Source: an uncultured Erythrobacter sp. (GTDB lineage Bacteria > Pseudomonadota > Alphaproteobacteria > Sphingomonadales > Sphingomonadaceae). Taken from it: DNA of 64,000 bases. Shown piece by piece: positions 51,921 through 60,896 of the stretch (the first letter of the stretch is position 1; each line of letters opens with the position of its first letter). The stretch is from positions 1,116,001 through 1,180,000 of the forward strand of contig CANLPY010000001.1 in the NCBI GenBank assembly GCA_947493165.1. Reading direction: 5' to 3'. A program made the position numbers and the translations under genes. Below the pieces are notes generated by a model. The model worked only from the letters and a program-made list of their open reading frames with translations. It ran no database searches and was not told where the DNA came from.

Positions 51921-52832
51921 CTAAAGCCAGCCCTCATCGCGGTACCATTTGGCGGTCGCAGCAAAGCCCTCTTCACCATGAATGCGTGGTTGCCAGACTT
52001 TCTCAGGAACTGCTTTCTGGGACCGGGCAACCCAATTGGGATGGCACATATACCCTACCCGATCAGCGGTTAGCTTTGCCTTGTCGCCGCGCAATATCTT
52101 GTCGGCGCGCGCCGCAATTTCCAGCACGCTAGCGGACAGGTTTGGCGCAAATACTTTCCGCCCCACCGCCTTACCAATCGCATGGGCGAGCTCTGTATGG
52201 CTCCAACCGCCCTCGCGGCCGTCATCTGGTTCGTAAAGCACCCGGCTGGGCGCGACTGGCCCTGCGAGCGCCAACAACAAACGCGCAAGATCATCAACGT
52301 GGATGATGGAGGTGGCACCGCGCGGTGGCAGAGGGACAATGCCAAATTTCGCAGATCGAAACAATTCGAACATGTCCGTATCGCGCGGACCATAGACGGC
52401 GGGCGGACGTACGGTCGTCCAGTCCAATCCGCTCGCCTCCACCAAAGTCTCTGCCCGTGCTTTTGATGCGCCATAGGCTGATAGGTCAGGCTCGCGCGCA
52501 GAGAGCGACGAAACAAAGACCAGTCGTTTGATCCCGGCCTGCTTCATTGCCGCGATTACGTTTTGCGTGCCGATCACATTGGCAGTTTCAAACTCAGCAA
52601 GATTTGGAGTGTTGGTCAGCCCGGCAATATGGATCACGGTATCAGCATCGTGGACAAGTTCCGCCAGCGCTTCAGCATCGTCCAGCGTGCCATTGACCCA
52701 AACCGCACCTTCGCGCGGGGCCTGATCACGCCGCGTAAGGGCGCGCACCTCAAAACCCTGCTCGCGCGCGGCGTCCAAAACGGAGCCACCGACAAACCCG
52801 GTTGCCCCAGTGATCGCCAGAATCTGCGTCAT
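51921..52832 (-). CDS. NAD(P)-binding epimerase-like protein (NDUFA9-type)
   Basis: A 303-residue atypical short-chain dehydrogenase. The Rossmann motif is ITGATGFVGGSVLDAA, then VIHIAGLTNTPN, LVFVSSLSAREPDLSAYGASKA with a Y-x3-K, and VRPPAVYGPRDTDM. Related to NDUFA9/YfhF-type complex I assembly proteins in alphaproteobacteria. Its start overlaps the proB stop by 4 bases, so the genes form obgE-proB-epimerase on one transcript. An upstream extension of 33 codons inside proB has no domain. Confidence 0.86.
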   Translation of the reverse strand: MTQILAITGATGFVGGSVLDAAREQGFEVRALTRRDQAPREGAVWVNGTLDDAEALAELVHDADTVIHIAGLTNTPNLAEFETANVIGTQNVIAAMKQAGIKRLVFVSSLSAREPDLSAYGASKARAETLVEASGLDWTTVRPPAVYGPRDTDMFELFRSAKFGIVPLPPRGATSIIHVDDLARLLLALAGPVAPSRVLYEPDDGREGGWSHTELAHAIGKAVGRKVFAPNLSASVLEIAARADKILRGDKAKLTADRVGYMCHPNWVARSQKAVPEKVWQPRIHGEEGFAATAKWYRDEGWL

Positions 52833-53950
52833 CCGCGCACCATGTGATCTCGGTGGACGACAGCGGCGCGCGGTGCATAGCCCAGCTGCGCTTCTTGATC
52901 GGTATCGCGCAGGCCCAAAATCGCGCGACATTCATCAGCGCTGTATTCCACCAACCCCTGGCCCAGTCGCTCGCCTTTGGGTCCGTGGAGGCTCACAAGA
53001 GCGCCGCGTTGAAATTCGCCCTCAACCTCGGTCAGCCCTGCGGCAAGCAAACTTGCCCCGTCTTCCAACGCCGCAACGCAGCCTGCATCTACGCTCAAGA
53101 CGCCTTCAGGGGCCATCCGCCCGCCAAGCCATGCCTTGCGAGCGCTATCGTGCCTGCGCGGCAAGAAGATCGTGCCGCTATCTGCCGCAACCGCGTTGGC
53201 AATAGGGGATTCGTGCGTGCCATTGATGATCGCGAGCATGATCCCCGCCCGCTCAGCAATACGAGCAGCCTGCAGTTTTGCCTTCATCCCTCCAGAGCCA
53301 ATTCCAGACGAAGAATGATCACTCGCCATTGCGATAATCTCAGGCGTAACGCCTTCAACTCGTTTAATCAGAGCCGCACCTTCTTCATCCGGTGAACGAT
53401 CGAACAACCCGTCGACATCCGATAGCAGCAAAACGGCATCGGCGTTGGCTGCCTGCGCTATCCGCGCGGCAAGCCGGTCATTATCGCCAAAACGGATTTC
53501 TTCGGTTGCCACGCTATCATTCTCATTGACGACCGGGACTGCTCCTGCCTCTAGCAAGCGCTCCAACGTGGCCGACGCGTTAAGATAACGCCGCCGGTCT
53601 TCCAGATCCCCGATAGTCACCAGCATTTGTGCGGCCGTCAGATCATGTTGGCCCAGTGCATCAGCCCAAAGCTGCGCCAAGGCCACTTGGCCAACCGATG
53701 CGGCGGCCTGCGCATCAGCTAGGCTTGCTCGACCACCTTTTGAAAGGCTAAGACGCGCCGCGCCAAGCGCAATGGCGCCGGAACTGACGACGATAATCTC
53801 CAGCCCCTCTTCGCGCAGCGCCCACAAATCCTGCGCGAGAGACCGCAGCCATGCTTCATTTGCAGCGCCGTCCGTCACAAGCAGGGCGCTGCCAATTTTC
53901 ACGACGATCCGCCGCGCGGAAGCCAAATCTTTAATGGCTGAAACGGTCAT
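52829..53950 (-). CDS. proB: glutamate 5-kinase
   Basis: First enzyme of proline synthesis. The 373-residue protein has the amino-acid kinase domain (VVKIGSALLV, VVSSGAIALG, VPVVNENDSVATEEIRFGDND, GSGGMKAKLQAA) and a C-terminal PUA domain (about 280-365, with GALVSLHGPKGERLGQGLV). ATG 53950 was chosen over a far upstream frame inside obgE. proC lies 5 kb away on the same strand but is not in the operon. Confidence 0.95.
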   Translation of the reverse strand: MTVSAIKDLASARRIVVKIGSALLVTDGAANEAWLRSLAQDLWALREEGLEIIVVSSGAIALGAARLSLSKGGRASLADAQAAASVGQVALAQLWADALGQHDLTAAQMLVTIGDLEDRRRYLNASATLERLLEAGAVPVVNENDSVATEEIRFGDNDRLAARIAQAANADAVLLLSDVDGLFDRSPDEEGAALIKRVEGVTPEIIAMASDHSSSGIGSGGMKAKLQAARIAERAGIMLAIINGTHESPIANAVAADSGTIFLPRRHDSARKAWLGGRMAPEGVLSVDAGCVAALEDGASLLAAGLTEVEGEFQRGALVSLHGPKGERLGQGLVEYSADECRAILGLRDTDQEAQLGYAPRAAVVHRDHMVRG

Positions 53951-53954
53951 CGGG

Positions 53955-55013
53955 TCAGATCGGTGACCATTCGCCCCCGTCCTCACCTTCATCCTCAACC
54001 TCTGCCTCGTTGGTCTCGGTTGCTGTCCGGTCAGGCAGATAGCTGAGCACAGCGTCCAGCAATTGCTCAATCCCTGCACCGGTTGCGCCAGACACTGCAA
54101 ACACTTCATCCGCGCCCGCTTCGATCAATTCAGCGGCGAAGCCTTCGACAAGCTCTTCATCTGCAAGATCAAGCTTGTTGAGCGCGATCAGCTGCGGCTT
54201 GTCCTCCAGGCCCTCACCATAGGCGGCAAGTTCCTCGCGCACGACACGAAACGCCTCGGCCGGATCATCGCCGGAAATATCGACCAAATGGATCAGCACG
54301 CGGCAGCGCTCAATATGGCCCAAGAACCGATCACCGATCCCCGCACCATCAGCCGCGCCTTCGATCAGGCCGGGGATGTCCGCGAGCACGAATTCGCGCG
54401 ATTTGTGGCTCACCACGCCCAGCTTTGGGATCAGAGTGGTGAAGGCGTAGTGCCCAACCTTGGCCCGGGCATTCGACACCGCGTTGATAAATGTCGATTT
54501 GCCTGCGTTGGGCAGGCCGACCAGCCCAACATCGGCGAGCAATTTGAGCCGCAGCCAAACCCACGCCTCTTCGCCCGGAATGCCGGGCTGATGCTGGCGC
54601 GGGGCGCGGTTGGTAGAACTTTTGTAAGACGCATTGCCGCGTCCGCCCTGCCCACCTTCAAGGAAAACGACCCTTTGGCCAACCTCAGTAAAGTCTAGCA
54701 GCACCTCTTCCTTGTCTTCGGACAGCACCTGTGTGCCAACCGGAACCTTCACCACCAAATCCTTGGCTGACGCGCCGGTTTGATCCTTGCCCCGGCCATG
54801 ATCGCCGCGCTTTGCTTTGAAATGCTGAGCATAGCGGAAGTCAATCAACGTGTTGAGGCCAGCGACGGCCTCAAACACCAAGTCGCCGCCGCGCCCGCCA
54901 TTGCCGCCGTCCGGGCCGCCAAATTCGACATACATCTCGCGCCGGAAGCTCACCGCTCCCGGGCCGCCGCCGCCGGACTTCAGATAGATTTTTGCCTGAT
55001 CAAGGAAATGCAT
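53955..55013 (-). CDS. obgE: GTPase ObgE/CgtA
   Basis: Ribosome-assembly and stress GTPase. The 352-residue protein begins with the glycine-rich Obg fold (GGPGAVSFRREMYVEFGGPDGGNGGRGG), followed by the G domain: G1 GLPNAGKST, G3 DIPGLIEGA, G4 LNKLDLAD. The acidic tail (EVEDEGEDGGEW) is normal. It is 4 bases from proB; rplU/rpmA, often before it, are not here. Confidence 0.96.
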   Translation of the reverse strand: MHFLDQAKIYLKSGGGGPGAVSFRREMYVEFGGPDGGNGGRGGDLVFEAVAGLNTLIDFRYAQHFKAKRGDHGRGKDQTGASAKDLVVKVPVGTQVLSEDKEEVLLDFTEVGQRVVFLEGGQGGRGNASYKSSTNRAPRQHQPGIPGEEAWVWLRLKLLADVGLVGLPNAGKSTFINAVSNARAKVGHYAFTTLIPKLGVVSHKSREFVLADIPGLIEGAADGAGIGDRFLGHIERCRVLIHLVDISGDDPAEAFRVVREELAAYGEGLEDKPQLIALNKLDLADEELVEGFAAELIEAGADEVFAVSGATGAGIEQLLDAVLSYLPDRTATETNEAEVEDEGEDGGEWSPI

Positions 55014-55066
55014 GTGCGCCTCCTATGCATTTCCTCGACGAATTGCGAGTGCTGTTGTGATCCCGG

Positions 55067-57037
55067 CTAAAACTGAGCGCTTAGCCCAACCAATACCGTG
55101 CGTCCGGGTGAGACAAAGCTGAACACCTGCTCATAGCGTTCATCAAGGAGGTTTTCGATCCTGCCGAAGGCGCGCAAACTTTCAGTCAACTTCACTTCAG
55201 CCGCGATATTGACCAGCGTGTAATCGTCCAAAGTCTCACGCACCGGCACAAAACTGGGGTCGGTGAAGGCCAAGTCTTCGGTCTCACCATTATGGCGGAT
55301 GATCAGCGTGGCGGAGGCTGTATCGTCTGAAGCAATCCAGTTGAGCGCCGCACTAGCGATGCTTTCCGGGCGGCGCACTTCTGAGATGCCACCCTCTTCT
55401 GCATCAAGGAATGCATAGGCTGCGTTTAGCGAGAAGCCGCCACCTAAATCGGCGCCAAGTGAGAACTCCACCCCGCTTTGCGTGCTTTGTGTGTCGCGAT
55501 TGGCAGGGGTCGCGATGAAATCTGGCGCGGGGAAAGTGGTGAAGATTTCATCATCCAACTCCGCGTTGAAATAGGTTGCCGAAACCCGAACATCGCCGCT
55601 GGCAAAGTCCTGATCCACGCCGACTTCCCAACTGGCCGATTTTTCCGGGGTCAGGTCTTCATTGCCGATAAAAAGCCCATCGAAAAATCCGAACAGCTCG
55701 AAAAAGCCGGGGTTTTTGATCCCAGACCCGGCGCTTGCACGCAGCCGGGTGCTTTCGGTAATGCGATACCCAGCACCCACCCTAAACGTGGTCTCATCAG
55801 CAAAACGATCGTTTATGTCATGACGGATGGCGGCTGAAAGATCGAAACGCTCGCCCGAATAACGATATTCTCCAACCAGACCGACATTCTCAATCTGCTG
55901 GCGGGTGGCCGATGCAAAACCGAATGGATCATTATTGCGGAACCGCTCGCGCTCCCAGTCTGCGGCAAAGGTTAGCGAGTGAGCATCAGCAAGTTTAAAC
56001 GCGCTGACATAGGACACTTTGAACCGTTCCCCCTCACTACCAGAACTGCGACCAAATGCATTGAACGTATCGCGATCAATATCGGCGATCTGGGCGGACA
56101 GGTCATGCGTCCAGCCTCCGTCGAGAGTTTCAATGCGCGCGCCCACTAGGCCATAAATCGCATCATTTTCGAACCGGGTGCCGGGGCTGTCGATTATCAG
56201 GCCGAATGTGGGCGCGGCTGTGTCGAAATCGCTATCGTTAAAGTCACCTTCGGTCTTAACATAGCGCCCTGCGGCGCGCAGCGAAAAACCCGGTGCTAGC
56301 TCAACGGAGCCTTTGCCAGAAACCGTGTAGCTGTCACGGCCAATGTCGCGCATGCCGCCGCGCGCATTCGGCTCGCCATCGGTGCTGACGACCGTCGCAG
56401 ACAGTGCCGCGTCCCAATTGACCCCATCAATACCCAACCGCGCAGAGCCATTGATCGTATCATTCGTGCCGCCTTCGATCCGCGCCGCAAAGCCTGAAAG
56501 ATCGCGCCCACTAGCGCTTTGATAGGCAATTACCCCGCCAATCGCATCCGAACCATAGAGTGCGGATTGCGGCCCGCGCAGCACCTCGACCCGGCTGCCG
56601 ATCTCGGCCTGCAAAGTGCCAATATCGAACTCGCCCGCGAAGGGGTCTGACACTTCGATGCCATCGACCAGGATAAGGACCTGGTTGGCTTCTGCACCAC
56701 GCAAGCGGACTTGGGTTTGCCCTGCCACACTGCTTACCGCCACGCCGGGCACATCGCGTAAAACTTCAGCTACATCGCGGACTTGGCGAGAAGCGATATC
56801 ATCGCGGGTGACGGTGGTTGAAGAGCCGGTGAAGCGATTGGCTTCGAGGTCTTCCGACCGGCTACCGCTTACCAATATGGCCGGCAAAGTGGCGGAAAGG
56901 TAGAGCGACTCTGGGTCCGAGCCGTCATCCTGGGGCTGGTCATCTGGTAGTTCAGCATCCTGTGCGTTAACCGCACCAGACCAGCCCAAACCCAGCGCAG
57001 CCACAGCTGCGCCTCGTAAAAAAGTACGATATTTCAA
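55067..57037 (-). CDS. btuB: TonB-dependent vitamin B12 receptor, BtuB type
   Basis: An outer-membrane barrel of 656 residues. Signal peptide (MKYRTFLRGAAVAALGLGWSGAVNAQ in parts, first 26 residues), TonB-box-like AILVSGSR, plug domain (VAEVLRDVPGVAVSS ... VRLRGAEANQVLILVDGI), then a long beta-barrel ending in ...ERVEQVFSFVSPGRTVLVGLSAQF-type last strand (LVGLSAQF). Start is TTG 57037, with GGAAGGGA 8 bases before it; no ATG fits the signal peptide. A cobalamin riboswitch lies upstream, which supports B12 as substrate. Confidence 0.9.
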   Translation of the reverse strand: MKYRTFLRGAAVAALGLGWSGAVNAQDAELPDDQPQDDGSDPESLYLSATLPAILVSGSRSEDLEANRFTGSSTTVTRDDIASRQVRDVAEVLRDVPGVAVSSVAGQTQVRLRGAEANQVLILVDGIEVSDPFAGEFDIGTLQAEIGSRVEVLRGPQSALYGSDAIGGVIAYQSASGRDLSGFAARIEGGTNDTINGSARLGIDGVNWDAALSATVVSTDGEPNARGGMRDIGRDSYTVSGKGSVELAPGFSLRAAGRYVKTEGDFNDSDFDTAAPTFGLIIDSPGTRFENDAIYGLVGARIETLDGGWTHDLSAQIADIDRDTFNAFGRSSGSEGERFKVSYVSAFKLADAHSLTFAADWERERFRNNDPFGFASATRQQIENVGLVGEYRYSGERFDLSAAIRHDINDRFADETTFRVGAGYRITESTRLRASAGSGIKNPGFFELFGFFDGLFIGNEDLTPEKSASWEVGVDQDFASGDVRVSATYFNAELDDEIFTTFPAPDFIATPANRDTQSTQSGVEFSLGADLGGGFSLNAAYAFLDAEEGGISEVRRPESIASAALNWIASDDTASATLIIRHNGETEDLAFTDPSFVPVRETLDDYTLVNIAAEVKLTESLRAFGRIENLLDERYEQVFSFVSPGRTVLVGLSAQF

Positions 57038-57163
57038 TTCCGGGATCCCTTCCGAACAAGCAAAACGATGACCGCGCGGAAGACCCACGCAGTCAACAAA
57101 TCGTCGCTCGAAACGAAAGTTCTTTCGCGCCTCGCCAATCCCAGAGCAAAGCCACAAGCGACG

Positions 57164-57327
57164 CCCTTCGGTCGGTCTCCTGGCTCACGGATCGCCGCTC
57201 TTGCCCCTCACCTTCCCAGGGAACTCCCCAGTGGCTGCGCACCATTCAGGCCCGCACGAGACAATCGCTCACCGCTTACAGTTGCAGGGACAGCTGCGGA
57301 TTCAAACCGCATTCCCGTTACCGAAGT
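57164..57327 (-). ncRNA. cobalamin riboswitch
   Basis: On the minus strand the conserved elements come in order: CGGGAAT...CGGT, AATCCGCAGCTGTCCC, GCAACTGTAAGCGG, the B12-box GCCACTGG (57228-57235), GGGAAGG, and the closing GAGCCAGGAGACC (57174-57186). The P1 stem pairs CTTCGGT with ACCGAAG. It lies 126 bases before btuB, on whose transcript it would block expression when adenosylcobalamin is plentiful. A -35/-10 pair (TTGCGC, 17 bases, TAAGAG) precedes it, weakly supported. Confidence 0.93.
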
Positions 57328-57370
57328 GCAGTCGTGCTCTTACGCCCGCATAATGGCAGGCGCAAGTGCG

Positions 57371-58315
57371 CTAGTTTGAACCTGGCTCCGCTGCGTTAGG
57401 ATCAGCATCAGGGATCGGCTCAACAATCGGCTGAGACACCGTATTCCCTGGCGCTGGTACGATTGGCACCTGCGCATTTCCGCTGGTAGCTGGATCAGCC
57501 ACAAAGCCTGTCGGCTGCGGCGGCGCTCCTGTATTTCGGCGCGTCCGCTGCACGGCCACCCAACCCGGTTGGGACGAACCGTAGCGCTCTCCGTATTGAG
57601 CATCCCATGCAGCAGAATCGCGCTCGTAAGCCTCGTATGCTGTAAAAAACCTGTCAAAAGGGGTTTCAAGCACAGAGAAATTGTTCGCTGCAAAGGCTAT
57701 TGGATCTTGGTCCGGCGTCGCCAAATAGCGGGTGGATACATCAAGCGCTGCGTTGCAGAAATCCCTGCGCGCAGGCGGTAAGGCGAAGAAGTTGTAGACG
57801 CTCGTCATCTTCTGCTCACGCGCCATAATTGCACTGCGACGAGAGCTGAGCTGGCTTCGATAAACTCGGTCAATCCGATCATTCACCCGCTTAAGCGCGC
57901 GACCGTGCTTCTTAATGTAGTCACTATAGGCGCCCAGAACCGGTTGGCTGCGCGCAGATGTACAATTGAGCGCAGCAACATTCCACGCAGAGCGGAAGTG
58001 CCAGACTTTCTCATCATCGGTGATACCGCGATTGATAGTGATGCGCTGTCCGTCAGCACCGATACCTGGGATCGCCATCACATAGGACGCACCTTGGGGC
58101 GGCAATGGCCGATAGGGGACAACCTCTGCGACTGGCGGCGGTGGAGGCGGCGGTGGCGGAGGTGGAGGCGGAGTTACACAAGCGCTCAGGATAGCTGCTC
58201 CCGTAACGATAGTTGTGATGCGCAGGCCGGTATTGGCAATGCCGCGGCGCTCCGATGATTGAGAATCGATCTCTATTTGCTGGCCGCCTATCGGGGCCTG
58301 CTGTGCTGCGCTCAT
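57371..58315 (-). CDS. lipoprotein with a 13-proline tract, unknown function
   Basis: A 314-residue protein. Residues about 30-46 (LRITTIVTGAAILSAC) form a lipoprotein signal after a long 30-residue basic/acidic lead, followed directly by thirteen prolines and VAEVVPYRPLPPQGASYVM. The body (about 80-235) looks helical and soluble with YRSQLSSRRSAIMAREQ and is followed by a proline- and glycine-rich tail. The tract is coded by mixed CCN codons. No family recognised. It ends 40 bases upstream of the btuB riboswitch and transcribes toward it. Confidence 0.7.
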   Translation of the reverse strand: MSAAQQAPIGGQQIEIDSQSSERRGIANTGLRITTIVTGAAILSACVTPPPPPPPPPPPPPVAEVVPYRPLPPQGASYVMAIPGIGADGQRITINRGITDDEKVWHFRSAWNVAALNCTSARSQPVLGAYSDYIKKHGRALKRVNDRIDRVYRSQLSSRRSAIMAREQKMTSVYNFFALPPARRDFCNAALDVSTRYLATPDQDPIAFAANNFSVLETPFDRFFTAYEAYERDSAAWDAQYGERYGSSQPGWVAVQRTRRNTGAPPQPTGFVADPATSGNAQVPIVPAPGNTVSQPIVEPIPDADPNAAEPGSN

Positions 58316-58432
58316 TATCCCATCGCCTTTTCAATATTGATTTGCGCCCAAAAGGGTCGTGATCTTGTTGAAACAACGTGCCTTGACCGGGGCTGAATCA
58401 CAATGCGCCTCATCACCTAACCCCCAAAACAA

Positions 58433-58464
58433 ATGCCCGGTAGCGCTATGAACGCCCCGGGCAT
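58433..58464 (-). terminator. terminator of the BI-1 family gene
   Basis: ATGCCCGG (58433-58440) pairs with CCGGGCAT (58457-58464). On the minus strand it follows the BI-1 gene and is trailed by TTTGTTTT, a classic U-rich end. Confidence 0.75.
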
Positions 58465-58530
58465 CGTTTTCTTGCAAGTTTTTAGCGGCTGATGCGGCTG
58501 ATTTTGCGGTCAGCCGCGCCGACGCTCATG

Positions 58531-59286
58531 TCATTCGCGGTTGCCCATAAAGCGCAGCAGGAACAGGAACATGTTGATGAACGCCATGTAGAGGTGCAGC
58601 GCACCGTATATGGTGGTTTTCGCCATCATTTCGGTGTTGCCGCGCACCTGCGAATAGATGTTCTTCACTTCCTGAGTTTTGTAAGCGGTAAAGCCAGCAA
58701 ACAGTAGGACGCCAATCCCGCTCATAATCATGTCAGCCAGCGGAGACTGGAAGATGAACACGTTGAGCAGCATAGCGGCGAACAAGCCCCAGATACCCAT
58801 AATCAGGAAGGTGCCGAAGCCTGACAGATCCTTCTTCGTGGTGTAGCCAAACAGACTGAGCCCAGCGAACGCAGCAGCGGTCGCAAAGAACGTCTGCGCG
58901 ATCGACACAGGTGTGTACACAATGAAAATGGACGCGATCGATACACCAACCAGTGTGGCGTAGACCCAATAGGCGACCTTCGCGGTCGTCACCGACATCT
59001 TAAAGATGCGGAATTGCAGCCACATCACCAGAATGAATGGTGCAGCAACCATCGCCCAATAGAATAGGGTTGGCCCGCCGGTTGCAGGGTCAAACATTGC
59101 AAAGACCAAACCGGACTGTGCCGTCAGCATCGAAACGATACCGGTCAGCAAAATCGCCGACGCCATGTAATTGTAAACGCCCAGCATATATTTGCGCAGG
59201 CCTTCATCAAAGACTTCGCCTGTTTTCGGAACCGAGGCTCCGGTGAAATTGCTCTGCCTTTGCTGAGTGTCATTCCATTCAGCCAT
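58531..59286 (-). CDS. Bax inhibitor-1/YbhL family membrane protein
   Basis: A 251-residue protein with seven hydrophobic segments from about residue 38 to 245, a family with the pattern of YccA/YbhL. Characteristic pieces are GLRKYMLGVYNYMASAILLTGI, MGIWGLFAAMLLNVF and YSQVRGNTEMMAKTTIYGALHLYMAFINMF. Eukaryotic BI-1 is a pH-sensitive calcium leak; the bacterial role may be calcium or protease (FtsH) related. Its leader carries a ybhL-type RNA and a heat-shock-like promoter. Confidence 0.9.
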   Translation of the reverse strand: MAEWNDTQQRQSNFTGASVPKTGEVFDEGLRKYMLGVYNYMASAILLTGIVSMLTAQSGLVFAMFDPATGGPTLFYWAMVAAPFILVMWLQFRIFKMSVTTAKVAYWVYATLVGVSIASIFIVYTPVSIAQTFFATAAAFAGLSLFGYTTKKDLSGFGTFLIMGIWGLFAAMLLNVFIFQSPLADMIMSGIGVLLFAGFTAYKTQEVKNIYSQVRGNTEMMAKTTIYGALHLYMAFINMFLFLLRFMGNRE

Positions 59287-59330
59287 AGTAGATCCCTACC
59301 TTTAAACTAAAGCGCGACCATACGCGCCGT
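59287..59330 (-). ncRNA. ybhL-type leader RNA
   Basis: The 5' untranslated region of the BI-1 gene folds into GCGCG-loop-CGCGC (59327-59312) and a small GTAG-GGAT-CTAC hairpin (59299-59288) that covers the ribosome site. A ybhL leader motif upstream of this gene family is known in alphaproteobacteria (comparative genomics); my match is from memory of layout. Confidence 0.55.
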
Positions 59331-59338
59331 TATGCACA

Positions 59339-59367
59339 ATATCGTGATTTTCGCTCCGAATTTCAAG
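59339..59367 (-). promoter_or_regulatory. sigma-32 (RpoH)-like promoter of the BI-1 gene
   Basis: On the minus strand, CTTGAAA (59361-59367) is identical to the RpoH -35 consensus, followed by a 14-base spacer and CACGATAT (59339-59346), which fits CCCCATnT at five of seven fixed positions. Transcription would start just before the leader hairpin. Confidence 0.5.
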
Positions 59368-59421
59368 CAAAACCGGAAGGGAAGTCTTTTCAACCGTTAA
59401 CGCTGTTGCGCAGCGTATTTC

Positions 59422-60222
59422 CTAAGCGTTTTTAGCGAGTTCATCACCCTTGCTCGCAGTGGCTTGCAAGGCGGCGCGCAACAGATTTTGCAGCGCCGCT
59501 TGTTCGTCGAGCACATTTAGCCCCTCGCGCGTCATCCCGCCAGGACTTGCGACACGGTCTGCAAGCTGCGCCGGAGGGACATCCGCCCCGCCAGCCAACT
59601 GCGCTGCACCCTCCACCATCGTAAGCGCCAATCGGTCGGCTGAACCACGGTCTAGCCCCAATTCTGTTGCCGCCCCGGCCAGCGCATCAATGAAACGATA
59701 GACAAAGCCCGGCCCAGAGCCAGCGAGAGCGGTAAGCAGATTGAAATGCGCCTCATTATCCAGCCACAACGCGCTGCCAAGATGATCGAAGAACGAAAAG
59801 GCTGCATCGCGTTCCGCATCTTCCAAACCATTCTCAGCAAGGATCACCGGTGATTTTCCAATGCGCACTGCCAAATTTGGCATCACCCGCACATGCGCCG
59901 AAGCATTAGGAAAAGCACCGAGCAGGCCGTCCAGCGTAATCCCAGCAAGCAGGGAAAAAACCACCACACCCGGTCCTGCCACTGGTTGGAGTTCGCCCTT
60001 AAGTGCGTCCAAATGCTGAGGCTTCACACCTAGCAGCACTGCATCATGATCGCTGATTTCGGGCAACGAACGATGCAGTTCTACGCCGTCTGGCGCGGTT
60101 TCCAGCGAGCGATCAACCACCACAAAACGCGCTGGATCTACGCCAGCCTTCAGCCAGCCAGCCAGCATTGCGCCGGCCATATTGCCGCAACCAAAGATCA
60201 GAACCTTGCGAGGGTAAGCCAT
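59422..60222 (-). CDS. proC: pyrroline-5-carboxylate reductase
   Basis: The last step of proline synthesis. The 266-residue protein has IFGCGNMAGAMLAGWL, a Rossmann motif for NADPH, LGVKPQHLDAL, VMPNLAVRIGKSP and the C-terminal helical dimer part with GGMTREGLNVL. It lies 27 bases after the YbjN gene, a frequent pair in alphaproteobacteria. Confidence 0.95.
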   Translation of the reverse strand: MAYPRKVLIFGCGNMAGAMLAGWLKAGVDPARFVVVDRSLETAPDGVELHRSLPEISDHDAVLLGVKPQHLDALKGELQPVAGPGVVVFSLLAGITLDGLLGAFPNASAHVRVMPNLAVRIGKSPVILAENGLEDAERDAAFSFFDHLGSALWLDNEAHFNLLTALAGSGPGFVYRFIDALAGAATELGLDRGSADRLALTMVEGAAQLAGGADVPPAQLADRVASPGGMTREGLNVLDEQAALQNLLRAALQATASKGDELAKNA

Positions 60223-60249
60223 TATTGCCGCCTTTCGATGCGGCTTTTG

Positions 60250-60756
60250 TTAGGCTTCGCCAGCTGCATCGACAAGCGCGCTGTCGAGCGCATCGCGCGG
60301 ACTTTTGTCGCCCCAAAGCACAAATTGGAATGCGGGATAGAACCGGTCGCAGTCATCAAGTGCAGTCTCCACCATCGCCTGCGCTTGCTTAAGGCTCAGC
60401 ATACCATCATCGCCCAGCATCGCCCCATGACGATACAGCAGCATGTCGCCATTCGACCAAATATCGAAATGACCAAGCCACATTTGCTCGTTGATCAAGC
60501 ACAGCAATTCATGCGCATCCCCGCGTTTTTCCGAAGATACGCGGATGTCAGGCAGCGCGATGAATTGCAGGACACTGTCCTCTGCCCGCCACACGGCGCG
60601 CATCTGATACTTAGTCCAGCTGCCTTGAACTTCTCCGGTCAGCTCGTCGCCGGAAACCACCTCAAAAGGCCAGCCTCGCGCCTCAAACAGGGCCGCCAGC
60701 ATATCCACCGGTGCGGCATCATCTGCTGCACGTTGTTGGTTCTCGCACGGTCTCAT
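60250..60756 (-). CDS. YbjN domain protein
   Basis: A 168-residue protein with the YbjN type III-secretion-chaperone-like fold: PVDMLAALFEARGWPFEVV, GSWTKYQMRAVWRAED, LLCLINEQMWLGHFDIWSNGDMLLYRHGAML. E. coli YbjN affects motility and stress; here the role is unknown. ATG 60789 gives an 11-residue longer form, but it abuts a hairpin (60790-60817), and the family aligns from about residue 15, so 60756 is preferred with reserve. Operon with proC. Confidence 0.8.
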   Translation of the reverse strand: MRPCENQQRAADDAAPVDMLAALFEARGWPFEVVSGDELTGEVQGSWTKYQMRAVWRAEDSVLQFIALPDIRVSSEKRGDAHELLCLINEQMWLGHFDIWSNGDMLLYRHGAMLGDDGMLSLKQAQAMVETALDDCDRFYPAFQFVLWGDKSPRDALDSALVDAAGEA

Positions 60757-60789
60757 TGGGGGCAACTTTGTTCCATTGAGACGGGACAT

Positions 60790-60817
60790 GCATTGCCGCA
60801 GGTATACTTGGCAATGC
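60790..60817. repeat. inverted repeat upstream of the YbjN gene
   Basis: GCATTGCC (60790-60797) and GGCAATGC (60810-60817) form an 8-bp stem around 12 bases. It lies directly before the ATG at 60789, in promoter or leader position of YbjN-proC. Confidence 0.5.
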
Positions 60818-60896
60818 GAACAAGATCAGCGGCTGGGGAGAACCCGATTGGCTTGTTCAAAGCCTGTGCAAAGAAACCTGTTTGTAACCCAAATTT

